This document shows, one piece after another, positions 63,013-64,000 of a stretch of 64,000 nucleotides of DNA. Where the stretch lies: assembly GCF_013114825.1 (NCBI RefSeq), contig NZ_JAAVLX010000010.1:186001-250000 (forward strand), read 5' to 3'. Below the pieces are notes generated by a model. That model ran no database searches. It saw only the letters and a program-made list of their open reading frames with translations, and was not told the origin of the DNA. A program made the translations under genes and the position numbers. Each line of letters begins with the position of its first letter. Within the stretch, counting starts at the first letter, position 1. This stretch comes from Bradyrhizobium australiense (GTDB taxonomy: Bacteria; Pseudomonadota; Alphaproteobacteria; Rhizobiales; Xanthobacteraceae).

Positions 63013-63942
63013 TCACCACAACGCGGATAGGACGATCAGCCCGACAATCCCGACCATCACGCTGTACTTCAGCGCGTAATAGACCTTCCGGTTCCACTCC
63101 TTCACGCGCCGGCTCGCAATATGAACCTCGTAGAGCTTGCCGAACACCTTGTTGAGCACGCCGACATGCTCGCCTTCCATGTTCTGGGTCGCGGAGGCCT
63201 TGACGATGTGGTGACTGACCCAGCGGTTGATCGCGGTCATGAAGCGGTATTTCATCGGGCGTTCGACGTCGCAGAACAGGATGATGCGGTTGACGTCGGT
63301 GGCGTTCTCGGCGCTGTGGATGAAAGTCTCGTCGAACATGAACGCCTCGCCGTCGCGCCAGACGCACGGCACGCCGTCGACCAGGATGCGGCATTTGTCC
63401 GAATTGGGCGTGAGCAGGCCGAGGTGGTAGCGCAGCGAGCCCGCAAAGGGATCGCGATGCGCGCCGAGCCTGCCGCCGGGCGGCAGCATGGCGAACATCG
63501 CGCCATGCACCGTCGGAATCGAATTCAACAGCTCGACCGTCCTCGGACACAGGCTGCGCGCCGAGGGAAGGAAATCGTCATACCATTTCAGGTAAAATCG
63601 CTGCCAGCCGCTCTTGAAGAACGAATAAAAACCCCAGTCGTTGTTCTTGGCCGCCGCGCGAATAAAGCCTTCGTCGAACAGCCGCACCGCCTCCTCGCGG
63701 ATCGTCTCCCAGTTCTCGCTGAGCTTTGCCAGCTCAGGAAAGCGCTCGACCGGAATCACCGGCTGGTTCGGGATCGCCGAGCCGGCATACATCAGCACAT
63801 TGTAGGGCGCGAGGTAGGTCGAGTGATCGCCGAGCTGGCGCGCGATCCGAAGCCGCTCACGGCCGCGGAAATGCACATAGAGCGTGGAGGCGATGAGGAT
63901 ATAGAGAGCGACGAGTTGTGGCGCGAAAAGCTGCTGCAACAT
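63013..63942 (-). CDS. LpxO-like aspartyl/asparaginyl beta-hydroxylase family dioxygenase
   Basis: This 309-residue membrane-associated Fe(II)/2-oxoglutarate oxygenase has hydrophobic segments near both ends (residues 5-22 and about 290-307). The central domain holds the iron ligands: GGRLGAHRDPFAGSLRYHLG (His, Asp), GEAFMFDETFIHSAEN (His) and RIILFCDVERPMKYRFM. LpxO hydroxylates lipid A acyl chains at position 2, and the layout (N-terminal anchor, DNDWGFYSFF-like region NNDWGFYSFFKSGWQRFYLK) fits that family. The start at 63942 gives the standard length. The right edge of the window is 58 bases upstream of it. Confidence 0.9.
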   Translation of the reverse strand: MLQQLFAPQLVALYILIASTLYVHFRGRERLRIARQLGDHSTYLAPYNVLMYAGSAIPNQPVIPVERFPELAKLSENWETIREEAVRLFDEGFIRAAAKNNDWGFYSFFKSGWQRFYLKWYDDFLPSARSLCPRTVELLNSIPTVHGAMFAMLPPGGRLGAHRDPFAGSLRYHLGLLTPNSDKCRILVDGVPCVWRDGEAFMFDETFIHSAENATDVNRIILFCDVERPMKYRFMTAINRWVSHHIVKASATQNMEGEHVGVLNKVFGKLYEVHIASRRVKEWNRKVYYALKYSVMVGIVGLIVLSALW

Positions 63943-64000
63943 TTCCGGTTCCTGTACCCGTGATGCGCGGAGCTGATCCGCCGGGTCTGGTGCTGGTTCC

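Overview
The window is GC-rich, densely coded chromosomal DNA. It looks like a Bradyrhizobium-type alphaproteobacterium (Bradyrhizobium/Rhodopseudomonas branch). The reasons are the GC-rich codon use, the tripartite tricarboxylate transporter, the paired TIGR03808/TIGR03809-type proteins, DUF2336 and NrsF proteins, a LexA box of the alphaproteobacterial GTTC-N7-GTTC type, and many short inverted-repeat elements of the kind scattered through Bradyrhizobium genomes. The assignment is inference; no rRNA or other marker gene is present. I saw no tRNA, rRNA, CRISPR array, transposase or phage gene.

Layout. 1-6.7 kb: the end of methylmalonyl-CoA mutase, a secreted DUF3298 protein, an SRPBCC protein, a complete tripartite tricarboxylate transporter (binding protein, TctB, TctA), the mutase chaperone GTPase MeaB and pyrrolidone-carboxylate peptidase. 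6.9-17.6 kb: envelope and regulatory genes, including a Tat-exported beta-helix protein, a subtilase next to an ECF sigma/anti-sigma pair, a diguanylate cyclase, a DUF2336 protein, and a second ECF sigma paired with an NrsF-like membrane anti-sigma. 17.7-30.3 kb: acyl-CoA metabolism, a TolC-type outer-membrane protein, a hydrolase, a three-gene operon of unknown membrane-associated proteins, a LysM protein, an FAD oxidase, a P-loop protein and a Tat-exported amidohydrolase. 30.3-31.5 kb: a decayed methylenetetrahydrofolate-reductase-like gene beside a short fragment. 31.5-43.4 kb: an RND efflux pair, a CoA transferase, an SDR, a HbpS/GlcG-like protein, PilZ, MgtC and small genes. 42.4-44.8 kb: an AraC regulator divergent from an FAD-dependent oxidoreductase.

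44.9-53.1 kb is a DNA-damage block. The SOS mutasome imuA-imuB-dnaE2 lies on the minus strand behind a clear LexA box. Divergent from it is a UdgX-type uracil-DNA glycosylase fused to its usual partner domain. Between them lies a gutted remnant of the radical SAM gene that normally accompanies that protein.

The most striking observation is that imuB and dnaE2 each carry a copy of the same 157-bp palindromic repeat inside the coding sequence, in the same orientation and reading frame. Both polymerase proteins therefore contain the same roughly 52-residue peptide. Each gene also carries a second repeat-derived stretch nearby.

53.5-64 kb: a VOC protein, an M20 amidohydrolase, a GMC oxidoreductase, and a third ECF sigma/anti-sigma unit downstream of a metallophosphoesterase and a cupredoxin. 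Next comes a divergent LysR/SDR pair that a deletion has joined head to head, removing both 5' ends. An EthD-like protein and an LpxO-like hydroxylase close the window.
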